Shown piece after piece: positions 1 to 9,030 of a stretch of 64,000 nt of DNA. Position numbers and translations under genes: made by a program. Positions within the stretch are counted from its first letter, which is position 1. Every line of letters begins with the position of its first letter. The stretch covers positions 3,152,059 through 3,216,058 of the forward strand of contig NZ_LFZW01000001.1 in the NCBI RefSeq assembly GCF_001183985.1, given 5' to 3'. The notes beneath the pieces were generated by a model. The model was not told where the DNA came from and did not search any database. It saw only the letters and a program-made list of their open reading frames with translations. The stretch comes from Peribacillus loiseleuriae. GTDB taxonomy: Bacteria; Bacillota; Bacilli; Bacillales; DSM-1321.

Positions 1-96
1 TGCACCGAATGAAATCGGATTCATTGGAATGATCAGACTGTCCACATATTCTTTCGACTCTTGATACATCCCAATTTCCTTATAAGTCCACTTCAA
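1..96 (-). CDS. ypiF: YpiF-like protein (DUF2487), N-terminal part only
   Basis: Only the first 32 codons lie inside the window; the rest continues past the left edge. Reading the minus strand, a TTG codon at 96-94 follows an AAGGAG ribosome binding site at 110-105 with about 8 bases between. The peptide begins MKWTYKEIGMYQESKEYVD and continues to a PISFG stretch, which resembles the N-terminus of B. subtilis YpiF as I remember it. In B. subtilis ypiF follows ypiB and precedes qcrABC (menaquinol:cytochrome c reductase), so the genes just outside the window are probably qcr genes. The function of YpiF is not established. Identity rests on a short peptide plus synteny. Confidence 0.7.
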   Translation of the reverse strand, partial: MKWTYKEIGMYQESKEYVDSLIIPMNPISFGA

Positions 97-683
97 CTTA
101 CTCACTCCTTACAGTTATCAATCATCTTCTTACCATTTTATCATGATTAATTCCTGTTTCATATATCATTACCAGTTATTCTTCTTTTTAACAAACTATT
201 CATTAATTAATTAAGATAAGAAATGAACTTGGCAGTAGAACGTCAAATTCTAAAGGTGAAGTTTAAATAACATCTTAAGGGTGATGCTGTGAACGAAACC
301 TCACAAAACAAGCAGGATGGATAAGGTGTGCTCCCCCCCACCAGATTGATCGAATCAAAAATCACTTTATCAACAATATTGTTTAACATAACCAAAAAAT
401 AAAAAAATGAGGCTGTCCCATAACGAAAGGATCGAAAAACCCCACATCTACTATATATCGTTTATATGGCTTATATAAACGGTGTATAGAATGTAAGGTC
501 TGACCCTTTTGGGACACCCTCTTCTCTTTAATTGTAAACTAGGTTATACATATTTGTTGATAAAACGATTTTAGGTTCATTGGTGTGTAACCATGATGTC
601 ATATCTCTTCCTGTTATGCTGAAAAAATACTCTAGGAAGTAAATCAACATCATCTAATACCATAGCTTAATTGAAACCTCGCT
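97..683. other. Intergenic stretch ypiF-ypiB with a palindromic repeat
   Basis: No convincing gene is seen in this stretch. Its only recognisable structure is the long imperfect palindrome at 400-530, listed separately. The remainder is AT-rich. The B. subtilis order ypiB-ypiF is kept, but the spacer is unusually long. Confidence 0.6.
400..530. repeat. Dispersed palindromic repeat, family C, copy 1
   Basis: The outer arms GAGGCTGTCCCATAA (from 409) and TTTTGGGACACCCTC (to 521) pair imperfectly, giving a terminator-like hairpin flanked by A/T runs. The inner part carries AAACGGTGTATAGA at 477-490. The same 14 bases occur at 45545-45558 and, inverted, at 24324-24337. The element lies downstream of ypiB and may act as its terminator. 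I infer a dispersed repeat family; the flanks have not been searched across a genome. Confidence 0.7.
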
Positions 684-1223
684 TTACAGCTTATTCAGTT
701 CTTTTGTTAATGAATAAAAAGTTTCTTTATCATTCTGGTCGAGTGCATTATCAATCGCTTCCAATATCCGCTCTTTCTGAAATGTCGCCAACGAATTTTC
801 TAAAAACTTCTCTGCCATGAGCTTATCTCTCTCATTACTTCCTGTGCTTTTTGGCATAAATGGATTTTCTTCTAAAACCGCGGCATAGTGGTAGGATGAG
901 TAGGATGATTTAAAATTTAACTGGATATAGATGTCTTCATCCCGATTCAGGCGGATATCATGAAACGACTTCTCTGCGTCAGTGGTCATGATATTGGATT
1001 TATAAAATCGGAAAGGTGCCTCATCCACACAATGCGTTGACATAATCAACCCTCGTGGGCAATATTGAGCACTTTCCACAAAATGAACCTTTTTCATTAA
1101 CTGATCATGGCTCATTAAATAATTTAAAATCCACACACATTCCCTGCGCTTCAACTGATAATGATTTAAAAACCAGCGAATAAAGTCTTTCTTTTCGTTA
1201 ACAGATACAGGGGCTGCCACCAT
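684..1223 (-). CDS. ypiB: YpiB, UPF0302 family protein
   Basis: This protein of about 179 residues is closely similar to B. subtilis YpiB, including the conserved blocks [31 protein letters not shown] and [15 protein letters not shown]. The start at 1223 ([14 protein letters not shown]) is chosen because GAGGAGGGA lies a few bases upstream and because known family members begin near this point; an in-frame ATG 13 codons earlier has no such site. The C-terminus carries a short acidic/basic helical segment. It follows ypiA by about 50 bases and is probably cotranscribed with it. The biochemical role is unknown. Confidence 0.9.
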   Translation of the reverse strand: MVAAPVSVNEKKDFIRWFLNHYQLKRRECVWILNYLMSHDQLMKKVHFVESAQYCPRGLIMSTHCVDEAPFRFYKSNIMTTDAEKSFHDIRLNRDEDIYIQLNFKSSYSSYHYAAVLEENPFMPKSTGSNERDKLMAEKFLENSLATFQKERILEAIDNALDQNDKETFYSLTKELNKL

Positions 1224-1275
1224 GAGTTCCCTCCTCTGTACAGATATTGTATCAATCAGCATTCTTTACCATTTC

Positions 1276-2535
1276 TTATTCCTCAGCTAATCGATCCAAA
1301 ATCAGCACATATTCATCATTTGCCGGATCCAGCTCGAGAAGCTTATTAAATATTTCTCTAGAGGTAGCTAGTACTCCTTCTTCAATTAAAAAGAATCCGT
1401 AATCTTCTAAAAAATCTTGGTTACTGGCGAAAAATTCATACGACTTCTGGAAGCTTTCTAAAGCTTCTTTAAACCGTTCATTTTTTTGCAGGCTTATAGC
1501 CAGCATCCATTCGAATTGCGGATCGTCTTCGCCGTATTTCCTAACACTTTCAATCGTTTCAATAATATCATCATACTTTTCTTCATGCATGAACAGTTTA
1601 AGTAATGTAAGCGTAGCTTCTAAATAGCCTGGATCAATGGCAAGAGCTTCCCTGAAAAACAATTCTGCCTCATTTGTCAGACCCTTTTTCAAAGCAATTT
1701 TCCCCCCAAAAAGATTCAGCTCTTTGTTGAATTCATCCTTGTGAATCCCCTCCCTTACCGTTTCTAGAGCTTCATCTAGACGCTCTAGGCTTTCATAAGA
1801 TTTCGCAAGATACAGATAAAGGGAATGATATTCCGGATCTAACTCCTTGAGTTCGGTAAACCTTTGAATCGCCGTTTCAAACATGGCTGCTTGGTATGCA
1901 GTTAATGCAAATTCGAATAATGTGTTAATTTCGAGTTTGTCTTCCAACGCCTTTTCAAAAAAAGGAATGGCTTCTTCAAACTCACCCAAATTACTTAAGG
2001 TCTGCGCTAGCCGCTGGTTGATACTTACACCGCCTATTTCTTTTTGCTGCTTAAGTACCTCTTTATAATTCGCAACAGCAGCATGATCCTTCCCTTGCTG
2101 GTAATACAGTTCTGCTAAAGCAAAATCAATCAATGGTTCTGTTGGTAGCAGTTCCTTTGCTTGTTTAAGCTTTCGTTCGCTGACCTCATCCATTCCCTGC
2201 ATTTGATATAAATCCGCTAAAAGGAGCAGAGCACTTGGATACATGTCATCCGACCCGCTAATTTTTTCAAGCAATAGGAATGCCTCATCTTCTTGGTCCA
2301 TATCGACGAGAATTTCAGCGAGTGTAACGAGGAGCTCTCCTTCATTAGGAAACAGCTTAAGTAAATGTTCGTATAAATCCTTTGCTTGCTCCATAAATCC
2401 CAGCTGTAATAATTCCTCCGCTAAAAGGAGCATCTCTTCAATTGCTTCAGATGATTTTATTCGATTTATATGTAGAAATGCTTCTTCTAATTCGCCTTTT
2501 TTTAGATTGTTGAGCACTTTTTCAATTGTGTTCAT
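1276..2535 (-). CDS. ypiA: YpiA, tetratricopeptide repeat protein
   Basis: This soluble protein of 419 residues consists almost entirely of TPR-type helical repeats. Recurrent blocks of about 34 residues show the A/G-x3-F/Y-A pattern, for example around LFPNEGELLVTLAEIL, LLPTEPLIDFALAELYYQQG and LDPEYHSLYLYLAKSYESL. There is no signal peptide or membrane segment. TPR arrays normally bind protein partners, and the partner is not visible here. Start ATG 2535 has an AGGAGGAAGG site about 10 bases upstream. The gene sits directly upstream of ypiB, as in B. subtilis. Family assignment is firm; molecular function is unknown. Confidence 0.9.
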   Translation of the reverse strand: MNTIEKVLNNLKKGELEEAFLHINRIKSSEAIEEMLLLAEELLQLGFMEQAKDLYEHLLKLFPNEGELLVTLAEILVDMDQEDEAFLLLEKISGSDDMYPSALLLLADLYQMQGMDEVSERKLKQAKELLPTEPLIDFALAELYYQQGKDHAAVANYKEVLKQQKEIGGVSINQRLAQTLSNLGEFEEAIPFFEKALEDKLEINTLFEFALTAYQAAMFETAIQRFTELKELDPEYHSLYLYLAKSYESLERLDEALETVREGIHKDEFNKELNLFGGKIALKKGLTNEAELFFREALAIDPGYLEATLTLLKLFMHEEKYDDIIETIESVRKYGEDDPQFEWMLAISLQKNERFKEALESFQKSYEFFASNQDFLEDYGFFLIEEGVLATSREIFNKLLELDPANDEYVLILDRLAEE

Positions 2536-2566
2536 AATAAAAACCTTCCTCCTGCTAACAATTTCT

Positions 2567-3439
2567 TCATATTAAAAATCCAGGAATCCTGATTTTTATT
2601 TCAGACCCTTTTTTCTCGGCAAGGGATAGTGTCGCCCCTGCCCTCACAACCTTCCCATTTAACACGGTGACAACCAGTTTATCATATTCCCCTTCTGAAA
2701 TTCCATTGAAATCACTTGTATCGTGTGAAGAATAAAATAAGTTATAGCTTAATTCTCCATTATTGCGTAAATATCCTTTAATCGGATACAAACCAATTTT
2801 TTTTAATATCTGAATAGAGATAGGTTCGCCTTCAGTGAGGGACTCTTTACTGTGTGAAAGTTTAGTGTCAGTCATAATCTTACTCCAAATAGTTTTCGCT
2901 TTGTCATTTGCAATTTCTTGTCTAAATATAGGGATAAAAGTTGGATTATATGGAAAGGAAAATTGGCGAATCCAGCTCCATGGAAGCCGTTGTAGTTCAT
3001 CTAAATTCGTAATTTTTACAAACACAGTGGAGATACGTTCTTTAATACAGCGTTGCATGAGCTTTGGAGAAACCGTTTTTTGGGCAACTTTAATCGCAAG
3101 TAGATAATCAAGTGGTGAATCTTTCATAAGCTTTCGTATTTCTTCTAGACGAGGAGCGAGGAGATATTCATAAGGAACTTCTACAGGGATTAAGATCATC
3201 CCTATACCATTTAACACATGCTGTTCATAAAGTGACCAGGAGGCAGGCAGATTCGATTCGTTAAAGACTGTCGTTGTAACAGGGCTCATAATAAAATTTT
3301 CTAGATTTTGTTTCATCATTCGTAGCTGCTTGACGGAGTTATGAACAGAATCCACTTTATCGCCTTTCACTACAATGGACTTATTTGACGTCTTGCCATC
3401 TTGCCATACCATTACTTTATCAATGATATAATTCGACAT
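2567..3439 (-). CDS. Degenerate cyclic-amidohydrolase-like protein, probable pseudoenzyme
   Basis: This 290-residue protein has no ready orthologue in B. subtilis that I recognise. The N-terminus (YIIDKVMVWQDGK...IVVKGDKVDSV) looks like the first strands of the composite beta-sandwich of dihydroorotases and hydantoinases. The C-terminus (KKIGLYPIKGYLRNNGELSY, then LVVTVLNGKVVRAG) looks like the closing part of the same fold, normally GLYPxKGxxxxGxDADL...VxNGKVV. The metal-binding HxH after strand 1, the carboxylated lysine and the later catalytic Asp are not seen, and the protein is some 100 residues shorter than active members. I infer an inactive or repurposed relative. The gene lies between aroA and ypiA with a ribosome binding site (GGAGGGG) before ATG 3439. 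It is not obviously decaying, since the frame is open. Confidence 0.6.
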   Translation of the reverse strand: MSNYIIDKVMVWQDGKTSNKSIVVKGDKVDSVHNSVKQLRMMKQNLENFIMSPVTTTVFNESNLPASWSLYEQHVLNGIGMILIPVEVPYEYLLAPRLEEIRKLMKDSPLDYLLAIKVAQKTVSPKLMQRCIKERISTVFVKITNLDELQRLPWSWIRQFSFPYNPTFIPIFRQEIANDKAKTIWSKIMTDTKLSHSKESLTEGEPISIQILKKIGLYPIKGYLRNNGELSYNLFYSSHDTSDFNGISEGEYDKLVVTVLNGKVVRAGATLSLAEKKGSEIKIRIPGFLI

Positions 3440-3557
3440 ACAACCCCTCCCTAGCCTTGTCTTATGACCAGCTTATGAAAAGGAACGCAAAGATATGTTC
3501 ATTTATGAAAATTGAAGTACTTTTACGATTACAGAAATAAAGATACAATCTGTGCGA

Positions 3558-3732
3558 GTTCAAAAAGGAGGATAAAAAGAGCCGAGTAGTTCGAGGAGTG
3601 AGTCTCTATATCTATCACGTATACAGTTAATACGTGGGGACCCGACTTGCACAGGACGTGCGCGATTTTAACAGAAGATCATTAATAAGCGACAAGGAAA
3701 TTCGACAGCTATTTTTTCCGGACTTTTTGAAC
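3558..3732. repeat. MITE-like repeat, family A, copy 1
   Basis: A 175-base unit bounded by a perfect 10-base terminal inverted repeat, GTTCAAAAAG at 3558 and CTTTTTGAAC ending at 3732. Internal landmarks are GGAGGATAAAAAGAGCC next to the left end and GGACGTGCGCGAT near 3655. The same landmarks recur at 17193-17355 in the same orientation, and a shortened copy with the order inverted lies at 10443-10539. There is no coding capacity. Termini and copy number fit a non-autonomous miniature element; target-site duplications were not clearly identified. Confidence 0.7.
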
Positions 3733-3743
3733 AATCTCTCTCA

Positions 3744-3815
3744 ATAAAAAAATGATGATTCAACCTGTTTTATGACCTTCCTCATTCGAAAGGTAAATTT
3801 AGTTGAATCATCACA
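3744..3815 (-). terminator. Intrinsic terminator after aroA
   Basis: On the minus strand GTGATGATTCAAC pairs with GTTGAATCATCA across a long loop and is followed by a run of seven T. It lies just downstream of the aroA stop codon. Confidence 0.85.
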
Positions 3816-3821
3816 ATTATC

Positions 3822-5108
3822 TTATTTTATTAGTGTTGTCAAGTGGTCAAAAAACTGAGGATAGGAAACTTCTATCGCCTTTGAATCAGTGAGGATTATT
3901 TCATCACTCGCAACTAATCCTGCAATGGCTAGCATCATACCAATGCGATGATCTCCATGACTTGAAACTTCACCACCATGTATTGGCGTACCTCCTGTAA
4001 TAACTAATCCGTCTTCAGTTGGCTTGATTTTAGCTCCAAGACGGGATAACTCATCAGCAACCGTGTCAATTCGGTTCGTTTCTTTCACTTTCAATTCCGC
4101 TGCGTCCTTAATGACAGTCGTTCCTTCTGCACTAACAGCTAACAGCGCGATAACAGGAATTTCATCGATCAACCGAGGAATTAAATCGCCTTCAATCGTA
4201 ATGGCATGAAGTTTGGACGATCGTACTGTAATATGACCATACGGCTCTCCTTTTTCATTTATATGTTCAATCTCGATATCAGCACCCATTCTTTGAAGCA
4301 CTTCAATAATTCCAGTACGGGTAGGATTTAAGCCTACGTTTAATAGCTTTACTTCACTATTAGGCGTAATCGCAGCGGCCACCATGAAAAAGGCTGCTGA
4401 AGATATATCTCCAGGAACGTAAATGGATGTCCCTTGTAAACTTTGGCCACCTTCAACACTAATTTCGTTTCCCTTTCTTTCCACCTTACCACCAAACTGG
4501 ACAATCATTCTCTCAGTGTGGTCACGTGTTTTTTCAGGTTCAACAATGGTTGTCGTACCCTTAGCTTGAAGACCAGCTAAGATGATCGCAGACTTCACCT
4601 GTGCGCTTGCTACTGGAAGCTCATACCGAATCCCTTTAAGTTCAGTTCCATTAACCGTTAATGGTGTAAATTCACCGTTATTCCTACCTTCAATATCCGC
4701 TCCCATTTGCTTCAATGGATTCACGACCCGAGTCATTGGACGCTTGCCGATTGAATCATCACCAATTAACTCAGCCTGAAAAGCCTGACCTGCCAAGATT
4801 CCGAGCATAAGTCGAATCGTTGTGCCAGAATTACCAACATCAAGAACTTCACTTGGTGCTTTTAATCCAGAAAAACCCTTGCCAATCACTTCGACAAGGT
4901 CACCGTTCTGCTGAATGCTGACACCTAATTTAGAAAAGCAATCGATTGTACTTATGCAATCCGCCCCAGGCAGAAAGTTTTCAATGTTGGTAATTCCTTC
5001 AGCCAAAGCACCAAACATGATCGAGCGATGTGAAATGGATTTATCCCCTGGTATAGATATTGTTCCTTTAAGTGATGTAATGTTTGTTTGTAATGTTTGT
5101 GTATCCAT
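3822..5108 (-). CDS. aroA: 3-phosphoshikimate 1-carboxyvinyltransferase (EPSP synthase)
   Basis: This enzyme condenses shikimate 3-phosphate with phosphoenolpyruvate to give EPSP, the sixth shikimate step (called aroE in B. subtilis). The 428 residues show PGDKSISHR (Lys23, Ser24, Arg28, substrate contacts), GNSGTTIRL at 92-100, [15 protein letters not shown], the DEIPVIA active-site block near 315, and GDHRIGMM near the end. Length is normal. ATG 5108 follows AAAGGAG by about 9 bases. It lies 30 bases downstream of tyrA and is almost certainly cotranscribed with it. A strong terminator follows. Confidence 0.97.
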   Translation of the reverse strand: MDTQTLQTNITSLKGTISIPGDKSISHRSIMFGALAEGITNIENFLPGADCISTIDCFSKLGVSIQQNGDLVEVIGKGFSGLKAPSEVLDVGNSGTTIRLMLGILAGQAFQAELIGDDSIGKRPMTRVVNPLKQMGADIEGRNNGEFTPLTVNGTELKGIRYELPVASAQVKSAIILAGLQAKGTTTIVEPEKTRDHTERMIVQFGGKVERKGNEISVEGGQSLQGTSIYVPGDISSAAFFMVAAAITPNSEVKLLNVGLNPTRTGIIEVLQRMGADIEIEHINEKGEPYGHITVRSSKLHAITIEGDLIPRLIDEIPVIALLAVSAEGTTVIKDAAELKVKETNRIDTVADELSRLGAKIKPTEDGLVITGGTPIHGGEVSSHGDHRIGMMLAIAGLVASDEIILTDSKAIEVSYPQFFDHLTTLIK

Positions 5109-5138
5109 CTATTGGTCTCCTTTGTAATTAATTCGACA

Positions 5139-6242
5139 TTAGACGAGAATAGTATCAAAGCTAGTATATTTTTTTATACATGCAGCAGCTTTTGTCCGAT
5201 CAATATCTGTTTGGAAGCTAACGACCAAGACTCCAAATATATCTTCTCTTGTCTCGACTATTCGAATATTAGTAATGCTTATCTCTTCTTTTGCAAAATA
5301 GCCCGTAATTTCCGAAATCACACCAGGGTAATCCGGAACATCAATATATAAATCGTAATAAGCGGGTATTGCCCCTCTTCCGTGGACAGGAAGATCATCA
5401 CGAAATTCTTTGGCTTCCTGAAAAAAGCGATATATACCAACACGATCCTCTGATGTAATCAAATCTTTCACTTGAAGCATTTCATCTATCCAATTATCCA
5501 TTAGTTCAACTAATACTGATTTATTATGAATAAGAATATCCCGCCACATTTCTGGACTGCTTGACGCAATTCTGGTAATATCCCGGAATCCCCCTGCCGC
5601 CAAACGCGAGACAAGCGGATTTCTAGTACTGTAATGTTCTGCTTGTTTGACAAGCCCTGAAGCAATAATATGTGGAAAATGACTGATGACACCCGTTAAT
5701 AAATCATGATTATCCGGTGTTACGAGTAAGAAGTTAGCATTTGTTCCTTTTAGCCATTCTTTGAGTCTATTGATGTCTGAATCAAGAATTCCCTCTGCTG
5801 GGGTCAATAAATAGAAAGCATTCTCGAATAATTGACGCTTAGCAGCTCCCGCGCCACTTTTATGGGAACCTGCCATCGGATGACCTCCAATGAACGTAAT
5901 TCCTTTATCTAGTAATCCTGCTGCCGCTCTTGCAACTGAACCTTTTGTGCTACCGGCATCGGTCACGATACAGTCCTTTTTCAGGTTCATATTTGCCAAT
6001 TCAGCTATAATTCGCTCGGTTTCATTGACTGGTACGGCAAGAATAATAAGGTCAGCTTCTTGTACTCCCCATTCAATCGATGGAGTAATTTCATCAATAA
6101 TTCCAAGAATTTTTGCCAAATGAGCGTTGTTATCATCCCGGTCAAACCCTACAATGTTCACGTCCGGATGTTCATGTTTAATCGCCATCGCCAGCGATCC
6201 ACCTATTAAACCAAGACCGATTACACATACATTTCCGTTCAT
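5139..6242 (-). CDS. tyrA: Prephenate dehydrogenase with C-terminal ACT domain
   Basis: TyrA oxidatively decarboxylates prephenate to 4-hydroxyphenylpyruvate with NAD, the route to tyrosine. The Rossmann motif GLGLIGGS is at residues 8-15. HPMAGSHKSG, near 120, is the conserved substrate-binding histidine block, and SHFPHIIASGL follows. The last 70 or so residues (YDLYIDVPDYPGVISEITGYF onward) form an ACT domain, which in this family senses tyrosine. The 367 residues match B. subtilis TyrA. The start is ATG 6242 with AGGTGG upstream. A terminator between hisC and tyrA suggests that tyrA-aroA can be transcribed apart from the genes upstream. Confidence 0.96.
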   Translation of the reverse strand: MNGNVCVIGLGLIGGSLAMAIKHEHPDVNIVGFDRDDNNAHLAKILGIIDEITPSIEWGVQEADLIILAVPVNETERIIAELANMNLKKDCIVTDAGSTKGSVARAAAGLLDKGITFIGGHPMAGSHKSGAGAAKRQLFENAFYLLTPAEGILDSDINRLKEWLKGTNANFLLVTPDNHDLLTGVISHFPHIIASGLVKQAEHYSTRNPLVSRLAAGGFRDITRIASSSPEMWRDILIHNKSVLVELMDNWIDEMLQVKDLITSEDRVGIYRFFQEAKEFRDDLPVHGRGAIPAYYDLYIDVPDYPGVISEITGYFAKEEISITNIRIVETREDIFGVLVVSFQTDIDRTKAAACIKKYTSFDTILV

Positions 6243-6298
6243 TCATGCCACCTGCTTCATTCTTTAAAATCCTAACGATCATTTCTAAAAGCATTGTT

Positions 6299-6352
6299 TA
6301 AAAAAAGGTGAGCCACTTACCATTATTTTCGTTATGGCATAGCGCCCACCTT
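6299..6352 (-). terminator. Intrinsic terminator between hisC and tyrA
   Basis: On the minus strand AAGGTGGGCGCT and GGCTCACCTT form an imperfect stem followed by a T run reading into 6299. It separates hisC from tyrA, which in B. subtilis belong to one supraoperon, so partial uncoupling of tyrA-aroA is inferred. Confidence 0.75.
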
Positions 6353-6372
6353 ACTAATTTATTTCAATCGTT

Positions 6373-7485
6373 CTATATATTCTTGCTGAAAACTTCAACT
6401 TGTGAGGCAGTGAATTCTTTTAAAACAGCAATCATACCTTCATTCTGTTCCTTTGTGCCAACTGTGATTCTCAGACTGGTTGGGAAGCCAAGGAATTTGC
6501 CAGAACGCACGATATACCCATGCTCTAATAAATGTTGAAATAGTTGGTCAGCGTCTACTTTAAAATCAATCAAAATAAAGTTCGTTTGTGATGGGTAATA
6601 AAATAAGTTTTCAGATTCACAAAAACTAACATATTGGGCAAGTCCTTGTCGATTTTCAATGCTACAATGCTGAATAAAATCCTGGTCAGAAATAGCAGCA
6701 ATAGCAGCTGCTTGACCTAGTGTATTTGCGTTAAAAGGCTGTCTTGCAGGATCCAGCTTCAAAATGACTTCTTCATCCGCTATTCCGTAGCCAATCCTCA
6801 TACTCGCTAAACCATACGCCTTTGAAAAAGTACGTAAAACGATTAAGTTTTTGTATGTAGTAGGCCATGAATTCGTCTTCGGATAATCTTCTGCCACAAC
6901 ATACTCCGCATACGCTTCATCAAGGACAACGAGTACGTCTTTTGGAACTTTCTCAAGAAATTCACGAAGCTGCTTTTCCCCAATATATGTACCAGTCGGG
7001 TTATTAGGTGTACACACCCATACTACTGCCGTATTTTCGTCAATAGCCGCAAGCATTCCTTCTAAATCATGATCCCCATTTATTAAGGGAATTTCACGAA
7101 TTTCAGCATGTTCCAAAACGGCGTTATGCTTGTATTGGGAAAAAGTTGGTGTCGCCATGACTGTATTCTTTCCTTCACTTAACAAACTCCGTGAAATGAT
7201 TTGAATATTTTCATCTGAACCATTCCCAAAAATCAGCTGTGTTTCCTTCACGCCTGTGTGTTTAGCCACCGCTTCTCGAAGCGCAGTAGCATAACCATCC
7301 GGGTATATCGCTAATGAAGAAGCGGATTCTGATAAAGCTTGTTTTACTTTTTCTGAACAGCCAAATGGATTTTCGTTGGAAGCAAGCTTCACAATTTCAT
7401 CCAGACCATACTCTCTTCTTACTGCATCCGTTGATTTTCCTGGTTGGTATGGTTTTAATGATAATACCGATTGATTCCACTTCAT
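6373..7485 (-). CDS. hisC: Histidinol-phosphate / aromatic aminotransferase
   Basis: A PLP-dependent class I/II aminotransferase of 370 residues. In bacilli this single enzyme serves histidinol-phosphate in histidine synthesis and the last transamination of Tyr and Phe synthesis, which explains its place among aro genes. Visible motifs are ASNENPFG near the N-terminus, CTPNNPTG, DEAYAEYV, the PLP-lysine block TFSKAYGLASMRIGYG, and a C-terminal RITVGT arginine block. The start at 7485 (MKWNQSVL) is preferred because GAGGTG lies 6 bases upstream; the longer frame has none. The gene begins only about 60 bases downstream of the aroH stop, with no trp genes between. Confidence 0.95.
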   Translation of the reverse strand: MKWNQSVLSLKPYQPGKSTDAVRREYGLDEIVKLASNENPFGCSEKVKQALSESASSLAIYPDGYATALREAVAKHTGVKETQLIFGNGSDENIQIISRSLLSEGKNTVMATPTFSQYKHNAVLEHAEIREIPLINGDHDLEGMLAAIDENTAVVWVCTPNNPTGTYIGEKQLREFLEKVPKDVLVVLDEAYAEYVVAEDYPKTNSWPTTYKNLIVLRTFSKAYGLASMRIGYGIADEEVILKLDPARQPFNANTLGQAAAIAAISDQDFIQHCSIENRQGLAQYVSFCESENLFYYPSQTNFILIDFKVDADQLFQHLLEHGYIVRSGKFLGFPTSLRITVGTKEQNEGMIAVLKEFTASQVEVFSKNI

Positions 7486-7546
7486 TCTCTTACACCTCAT
7501 TTTTTATATAGAAATTCTTAGTTTTCTATTGTTTTATATGAGCATT

Positions 7547-7915
7547 TTAATTCTTTAAATCAGGTCGTAATGCCACTGCTTCACCATGGTAGACATGTTG
7601 AATTTCTTGCTGCGTTTTATCAGTATTAAGATGTAGCATGATTCTAATACAGAAAGGAAGCGATCCTTCAACTGGTATTTCCTGCATGCAAACAACCGGA
7701 ACATACTTCCATCCCTCAATATTTCTAAGCGCTTTTGACGGAAAAGTTGATTGCAATTCTTCAGTAACTGAAACGAAAACCGATGCTACCTTTTCTGGGT
7801 GAATCTCATTCTCCTGAATCATTTCAACGAGAAGTGTTTCAACTGCTTGTATAATTTCATGTTCTTCATCTTTTAGAACTGTCGTAGCTCCCCTAACTCC
7901 TCTTATCATTATCAT
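7547..7915 (-). CDS. aroH: Chorismate mutase, AroH type
   Basis: This is the small trimeric chorismate mutase (AroH fold) that rearranges chorismate to prephenate. The 122 residues include the N-terminal RGVRGATT with its catalytic arginine, VPVVCMQEIPV, CIRIMLHLNT with the second active-site arginine, and a C-terminal HVYHGEAVALRPDL. Two start codons are possible six bases apart (7915 or 7909); GGAGAG upstream fits the second better, which would give MIRGVRG. Spacing to aroB is 35 bases, so it is part of the aroC-aroB-aroH unit. Confidence 0.95.
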   Translation of the reverse strand: MIMIRGVRGATTVLKDEEHEIIQAVETLLVEMIQENEIHPEKVASVFVSVTEELQSTFPSKALRNIEGWKYVPVVCMQEIPVEGSLPFCIRIMLHLNTDKTQQEIQHVYHGEAVALRPDLKN

Positions 7916-7950
7916 TCACTCTCCAGCGTTTTATATTTCTTTGATTAGCT

Positions 7951-9027
7951 TTAGAATATCTCTTCTAATTGCTTAAGAATGATCTCATCATTGATTTCTG
8001 CTAATTCCGGAAATCCTACCTCGTTCAGCAAAACAAATGTAATCGTATCAGAAATTGTTTTTTTATCTTTTTTCATTTTCTGGATTAATGATGTGTGATC
8101 AAGTTGCTTAGGAATATTGGTAGAGTACCCTAATGATTGCACCCACTCCATAAATTCTACTAAATCAAAACTTAACCCTTTGTATTGACTTAGTTTCAAG
8201 GCGTACACACAGCCAATTAAAACAGCTTCACCATGTGTGAAATTGCCGTAGCCCATTAATCCTTCCACAGCATGACCTAATGTATGCCCAAAATTCAAAT
8301 AAGCACGTACTCCATTTTCCTTCTCATCTTCTTTGACAATTGAAGCTTTAATTGCAATGCCTCTTTTGATCATGTAAAGATATTGTTCATCTGTGATGGC
8401 TGCTAAATCTTGAATTTCTGTAAGAAGCCATTTGTAAAATTCCGGATCTTGAATAAGCGCGTGTTTAATGACTTCAGCGAAACCTGATCGCAGTTCCTTT
8501 ATCGGTAACGTATGTAAAAAAGATAACTCATAAAATACAGCTTCCGGCTGATAAAAAGCGCCAATCATATTTTTTCCTTCTGGATGATTAATCGCAACTT
8601 TCCCACCAACTGCACTATCATGGGCAAGCAATGTCGTAGGCAGCTGAATAAACGGGATCCCTCTCATAAATGTCGCTGCAACGAATCCAGCAACATCGCC
8701 GACCGCTCCACCACCCAAGGCTAGAATCATCGATTTTCTGTTTAACCCATTCGCAAGGGCAAAGCTTTGACATTGATAAAACACATCGAATGTCTTTGCA
8801 TGTTCCCCTTCAGGAACTATATATTCCAATACTTGTTTACCTGATTTTGCAGCCAATTCCTTCACTTTATGCAAATGAATACTAGCAACTTTCTCATCAC
8901 TAATAATCAATAATTTCGTGATATCTGAATAATTTTTTTCTAAAAATAAAGGAAGTTGCTCAATCACATGCTGTCCTAAAAAAACAGGATACTCTTTGGA
9001 AGGTGTTTTAATGTCGATTGACTCCAT
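7951..9027 (-). CDS. aroB: 3-dehydroquinate synthase
   Basis: AroB converts DAHP to 3-dehydroquinate using NAD and a divalent metal. The 358-residue sequence has the nucleotide-binding block ALGGGAVGDVAGFVA near 105, LPTTLLAHDSAVGGKVAINH, the metal-binding glutamate in GFAEVIKHALI, and the metal histidines in NFGHTLGHAVE and THGEAV. Length is normal. ATG 9027 has AAAGGAG about 9 bases upstream, and the start is only 3 bases after the aroC stop, so translational coupling is likely. Confidence 0.97.
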   Translation of the reverse strand: MESIDIKTPSKEYPVFLGQHVIEQLPLFLEKNYSDITKLLIISDEKVASIHLHKVKELAAKSGKQVLEYIVPEGEHAKTFDVFYQCQSFALANGLNRKSMILALGGGAVGDVAGFVAATFMRGIPFIQLPTTLLAHDSAVGGKVAINHPEGKNMIGAFYQPEAVFYELSFLHTLPIKELRSGFAEVIKHALIQDPEFYKWLLTEIQDLAAITDEQYLYMIKRGIAIKASIVKEDEKENGVRAYLNFGHTLGHAVEGLMGYGNFTHGEAVLIGCVYALKLSQYKGLSFDLVEFMEWVQSLGYSTNIPKQLDHTSLIQKMKKDKKTISDTITFVLLNEVGFPELAEINDEIILKQLEEIF

Positions 9028-9030
9028 CTT

